A program made the translations under genes and the position numbers. A stretch of 64,000 bases of DNA from Nitratireductor sp. GTDB lineage: Bacteria; Pseudomonadota; Alphaproteobacteria; Rhizobiales; Rhizobiaceae. Positions 61,712-64,000 of this stretch are shown in pieces. Numbering within the stretch: the first letter of the stretch is position 1; each line of letters begins with the position of its first letter. Below the pieces are notes generated by a model. The model saw only the letters and a list, made by a program, of their open reading frames with translations. It ran no database searches and was not told the DNA's origin. Location: contig NZ_CP051236.1 in assembly GCF_017794765.1 (NCBI RefSeq), forward strand, positions 2,497,547 through 2,561,546, read 5' to 3'.

Positions 61712-62128
61712 CTAGCGTGCACTGTCCTTGATCGCCGCGAGCTCAGCGGCAATCCGTGCCCGCTTCAGGCGCTCGGTTTTCTCACGACGCTCCGTGTCTT
61801 CATGCTGCAGGATTTTCCTGGCATTGGTGTTCGTCTCTTCAGCCCGCCGTTCCGATATCGATTGCCTGGCAGGGAGGGCCGAGACGGATTTCATTTTTCG
61901 CTTTTCCGGGCGCCGTAGGCCTGCTGTTCCTTCCGGCGGCGCTTCAGGTAGCCGGGAAGGGGGACCGTCACGTTGACCACTCTCCGGTAATCGGTTCCCA
62001 TTGGCATCAAATCGCTGGCGCGCCGCGCTCATCCATTTATCGCGGAGATCCCAACTCTCGTCGGCCCAACTGCGTCCATTGCTGTCAGTGTAGAGCTTGC
62101 GGGCCAGATTTTCGAGATCAGAAGTCAT
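61712..62128 (-). CDS. Hypothetical charged protein
   Basis: A 138-residue protein, MTSDLENLARKLYTDSNGRS onward, with a polar, low-complexity middle (Pro, Glu, Arg) and a helical, Arg/Glu/Ala-rich C-terminus that is likely coiled-coil. No family recognised and no signal peptide. The N-terminal 35 residues look most protein-like (ARKLYTDSNGRSWADESWDL). No clear ribosome site. Confidence 0.5.
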   Translation of the reverse strand: MTSDLENLARKLYTDSNGRSWADESWDLRDKWMSAARQRFDANGNRLPESGQRDGPPSRLPEAPPEGTAGLRRPEKRKMKSVSALPARQSISERRAEETNTNARKILQHEDTERREKTERLKRARIAAELAAIKDSAR

Positions 62129-62376
62129 TGACCAGCATAGGCACTGTCAGCCGATAATTGCCAACCATTTCTTTCGTAATCCGGCTGAGAACGAGTGGGC
62201 CTTGAATAAGCCATACTCCGGGCACAATCTCGCCTGATCGTTATTAGGGCCTGGCTTGGCTTCGGGCGGCGTCAACCAAACTCGACCCGCCATTCTCGTT
62301 CCTGAAATCGATATTTGTTGCGTCCTGCTGATTGCGGGGCGTGTTCTTCTGGTCGAGATTATAAAGGATCGCCACC

Positions 62377-62583
62377 ATGCCAACGGGCAAAGTAAAATTC
62401 TTCAATGGTCAAAAAGGCTTTGGTTTCATCGAGCGCGACGATGGTGAGAGCGACGTATTCGTTCACATCAGCGCACTGGACCGGGCTGGACTGGGAGGCC
62501 TGGTTGAAGGTCAGTCCCTGACGTTTGATCTTGAGCAGGACAATCGCGGACGCGCGTCTGCTGCAAATCTGCAGGTAAACTGA
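62377..62583 (+). CDS. Cold-shock-domain protein (CspA family)
   Basis: A 68-residue OB-fold nucleic-acid-binding protein with RNP1-like KGFGFIERDDG and RNP2-like DVFVHISAL. Such proteins melt RNA structure in the cold or in stationary phase. Rhizobia carry many paralogues, so no specific letter is given. AAAGGATCG precedes the ATG, and a GC-rich hairpin follows. The 248-base leader is gene-free. Confidence 0.93.
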   Translation: MPTGKVKFFNGQKGFGFIERDDGESDVFVHISALDRAGLGGLVEGQSLTFDLEQDNRGRASAANLQVN

Positions 62584-62603
62584 TCGCTTCTGCGATTTGG
62601 GGG

Positions 62604-62635
62604 AGGCCCGGTTGGCGAATTGCTTTCCGGGCCTT
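62604..62635 (+). terminator. Hairpin after the cold-shock gene
   Basis: AGGCCCGG (62604-62611) pairs with CCGGGCCT (62627-62634) across a 15-base loop; followed by TTCG without a long T run. Nothing else is seen between here and the tRNA apart from very short frames. Confidence 0.6.
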
Positions 62636-62865
62636 CGCACAACGCTCCAGAGCCTGGCCCGCCGTCGTAAGCCTGAGGCACAGTCGCCCAGTCATTATGG
62701 CACCTCATCCTGCGGACGCAGCCCTGATGCATCGTAACAGGTTGACGCCGCAATACGAGGCGCGGTAAAGGCGAAGCCGTAAAAGGCATTCGGTAGCAAA
62801 GTGATCGCATCGCTCTGACCAGGCGATACTGCTGTTCCAAAAAAAAGCTAACGAAATCAATGCCC

Positions 62866-62955
62866 GGAGGGATGGCCGAGCGGTTGAAGGCACCGGTCTT
62901 GAAAACCGGCAGGCGGGTGACCGTCTCGTGGGTTCGAATCCCACTCCCTCCGCCA
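62866..62955 (+). tRNA. tRNA-Ser (anticodon UGA)
   Basis: A 90-base gene with acceptor stem GGAGGGA/TCCCTCC, D-arm, anticodon loop CTTGAAA giving UGA, a long variable arm as in serine tRNAs, T-loop GGTTCGAATCC, and an encoded CCA at 62953-62955. Decodes UCA and related serine codons. Confidence 0.96.
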
Positions 62956-63019
62956 TTATCCTTTGCCGGGATTTCTCATATCTATCAGATAATTTAACAA
63001 CATCATGCCTTTAAGGTAA

Positions 63020-63250
63020 TGTCGCCTTACCGAAATCGAGGATGTGGTGGCGGTCAAGATGGCGCCGTTCAACCGTTATCGGACGCTCGACGCGGTGCGC
63101 GCGGTGATCGACGCGCGAGCGGAAAATCGTATTGCACTCTACACCGGCAATGACGATCGCATCGTCTCCGATTTGATGACGAAGTTCGCATTTAAGCGCG
63201 ACAACGCTCCCGCACATTGGCTTTGCGCAATCTCGGCTTCATGCCTGTAG
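63020..63250 (+). pseudogene. Remnant of a DUF993 (dihydrodipicolinate synthase-like) gene
   Basis: A 76-codon open stretch bounded by stops. Residues such as VAVKMAPFNRYRTLDAVRAV and ALYTGNDDRIVSDL match the C-terminal part of DUF993 aldolase-like proteins as I recall them. After DLMTKFAF the match stops. There is no start, no N-terminal domain and no C-terminal end, so this is a decayed fragment beside tRNA-Ser. Confidence 0.5.
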
Positions 63251-63419
63251 AATTCGCACAACGCGCCCGAGCCGGCTCCCGCAGCAGCAAACAAACGTCG
63301 CGCTGAGGGCGATCATCCTAACAGATTTGCCCGCACCTGCCGGGCCCCAAAACCTCGCCTCCCGCAACATTCTCCCCGGGAGATGGCAGCCATCAAGCCA
63401 CGGCTACCCATAAGCCCCC
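63251..63419. other. Spacer between pseudogene and GntR promoter
   Basis: No gene supported. Short frames only. An AAATCTGTTAGG-like stretch near 63320 on the minus strand suggests a promoter but is not assignable. Confidence 0.4.
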
Positions 63420-63461
63420 TTGACAGAATTTGAGATTCAAGGCTCATTGATCCTACCAATG
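63420..63461 (+). promoter_or_regulatory. Candidate promoter and operator of the GntR gene
   Basis: TTGACA (63420-63425), 17-base spacer, CTCATT (63443-63448), then CATTG-N7-CAATG (63445-63461) overlapping the -10. The inverted repeat is like FadR/GntR half-sites (ATTGATC against ATTGGTA), so autorepression is plausible. Confidence 0.45.
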
Positions 63462-63477
63462 ACGGCAGGGAGGAGCC

Positions 63478-64000
63478 ATGACGTCGCGGGTTGGGTCGCA
63501 ATGGAGGTCGGGAGCCTTCATCACGGCAGAGGCCATCGGTCAGGCAATTGTTGAGGGAGAGTTTTCGGAGGGGCAACGTCTGCCGCTGGAGGCCGAACTC
63601 GCATCACGCTTTGCGGTTTCTCGAAATACGCTTCGAGAGGCAATGAAGCTGCTTGCGGCCAAATCGATGGTGGCCATTGCGCCGCGCCGGGGAACCGTGG
63701 TTCTACCGCGGGCAGAATGGAATGTGCTTGATCCCGATGTGATCGACTGGTTCGGCGCACTGTTTCGCGCCGACTCCGATTTCATGGAGGAACTTGTCCA
63801 GACACGCCAGACGATCGAGCCGGCGGCAGCCTTCGAGGCAGCCCGTTCAGCAGCTCCGAACCAGGTCGAAGCGATCGCCGCGGCCTATCGTGACATGGAA
63901 GAGCAACGCGGCAGCGGCAGCACCGCAGAACAGGTCAGGGTCGACGTCGCTTTCCATCTTGCTGTGGCAGATGCAGCGAACAATCGCTTCATTCAGTCCA
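63478..64000 (+). CDS. GntR-family regulator, FCD (FadR) subfamily, 3' truncated
   Basis: The 174 residues present contain an N-terminal winged helix (GQAIVEGEFSEGQRLPLEAE, then RFAVSRNTLREAMKLL as recognition helix) and the start of the FCD ligand domain (LDPDVIDWFGALF; VQTRQTIEPAAAFEAA; the metal-site style DVAFHLAVADAANN). FCD regulators of this type often control sugar-acid catabolism such as galactonate or rhamnonate, but effector cannot be told here. AGGAG precedes ATG 63478. Cut by the window edge. Confidence 0.85.
   Translation, partial: MTSRVGSQWRSGAFITAEAIGQAIVEGEFSEGQRLPLEAELASRFAVSRNTLREAMKLLAAKSMVAIAPRRGTVVLPRAEWNVLDPDVIDWFGALFRADSDFMEELVQTRQTIEPAAAFEAARSAAPNQVEAIAAAYRDMEEQRGSGSTAEQVRVDVAFHLAVADAANNRFIQS

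Noticed and set aside
62705-62956. 83-codon minus-strand frame over the serine tRNA
   Set aside because: Its start GVGFEPTR is a well-known false translation of tRNA sequence.

Overview
The window is about 62% GC by eye and is core chromosome of an alphaproteobacterium of the Hyphomicrobiales (Rhizobiales). The closest resemblance is to Phyllobacteriaceae-like genera such as Mesorhizobium, Nitratireductor or Chelativorans. The evidence is gene order and family type: tsf-pyrH-frr-uppS-cdsA-rseP-bamA-lpxD-fabZ-lpxA-lpxI-lpxB, an ispDF fusion, a PdhB with its own lipoyl domain, dusB-ntrB-ntrC-ntrY-ntrX-trkA-dat-hfq-hflX, and alphaproteobacterial LexA boxes (GAAC-N7-GAAC). I cannot fix the genus from sequence alone. 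No rRNA, CRISPR array, prophage, transposase or plasmid gene is visible.

Layout. 1-11.5 kb: the end of tsf, then translation and envelope genes (UMP kinase, ribosome recycling, undecaprenyl-PP, CDP-DAG, RseP, BamA, and lipid A steps LpxD/A/I/B with FabZ), all on +. 11.5-17 kb: gltA and gltX on -, then comEC. 17-22.8 kb: DUF72 and uvrA on - and ssb on +, separated by a 990-bp gene-poor spacer with two LexA boxes, a possible small ORF and a hairpin-rich segment that may be a small RNA. 22.9-28.4 kb: a - operon ppiD-trpD-trpC-moaC-moeA. 28.5-35.3 kb: tpiA, secG, pyrG, a glyoxalase-like gene, kdsA, eno, ftsB. 35.5-43.9 kb: pyruvate dehydrogenase genes pdhA-pdhB-pdhC, an SGNH hydrolase, an HdeD-like membrane protein, lpdA, a YeaQ-like protein, lipA and a RatA/COQ10-like gene. 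43.9-45.6 kb: cinA and ispDF on -. 45.8-57.5 kb: dusB with the two nitrogen two-component systems, trkA, a D-amino-acid aminotransferase, hfq and hflX. 57.5-59.5 kb: mazG and a membrane-dipeptidase-like gene on -. 59.5-64 kb: the only accessory-looking part, with several small uncharacterised genes (one DUF1488), two intrinsic terminators without an obvious gene, a 37-residue predicted membrane peptide, a CspA-type gene, tRNA-Ser(UGA), a broken DUF993-like gene and a GntR/FCD regulator cut by the window edge.

How it fits together. Envelope lipid and protein assembly, central carbon metabolism (enolase, PDH complex with its lipoyl synthase, citrate synthase, TIM) and nitrogen/redox sensing dominate. 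LipA supplies the cofactor used by the lipoyl domains of PdhB and PdhC. NtrB/NtrC and NtrY/NtrX are adjacent and probably cross-talk. uvrA and ssb appear to be SOS-controlled from a shared spacer. I found no clearly new multi-gene system. The most promising unexplained signals are non-coding: the uvrA-ssb spacer RNA candidate, a hairpin enclosing the ftsB start codon, and orphan terminators plus tiny ORFs in the 59.5-62 kb region.
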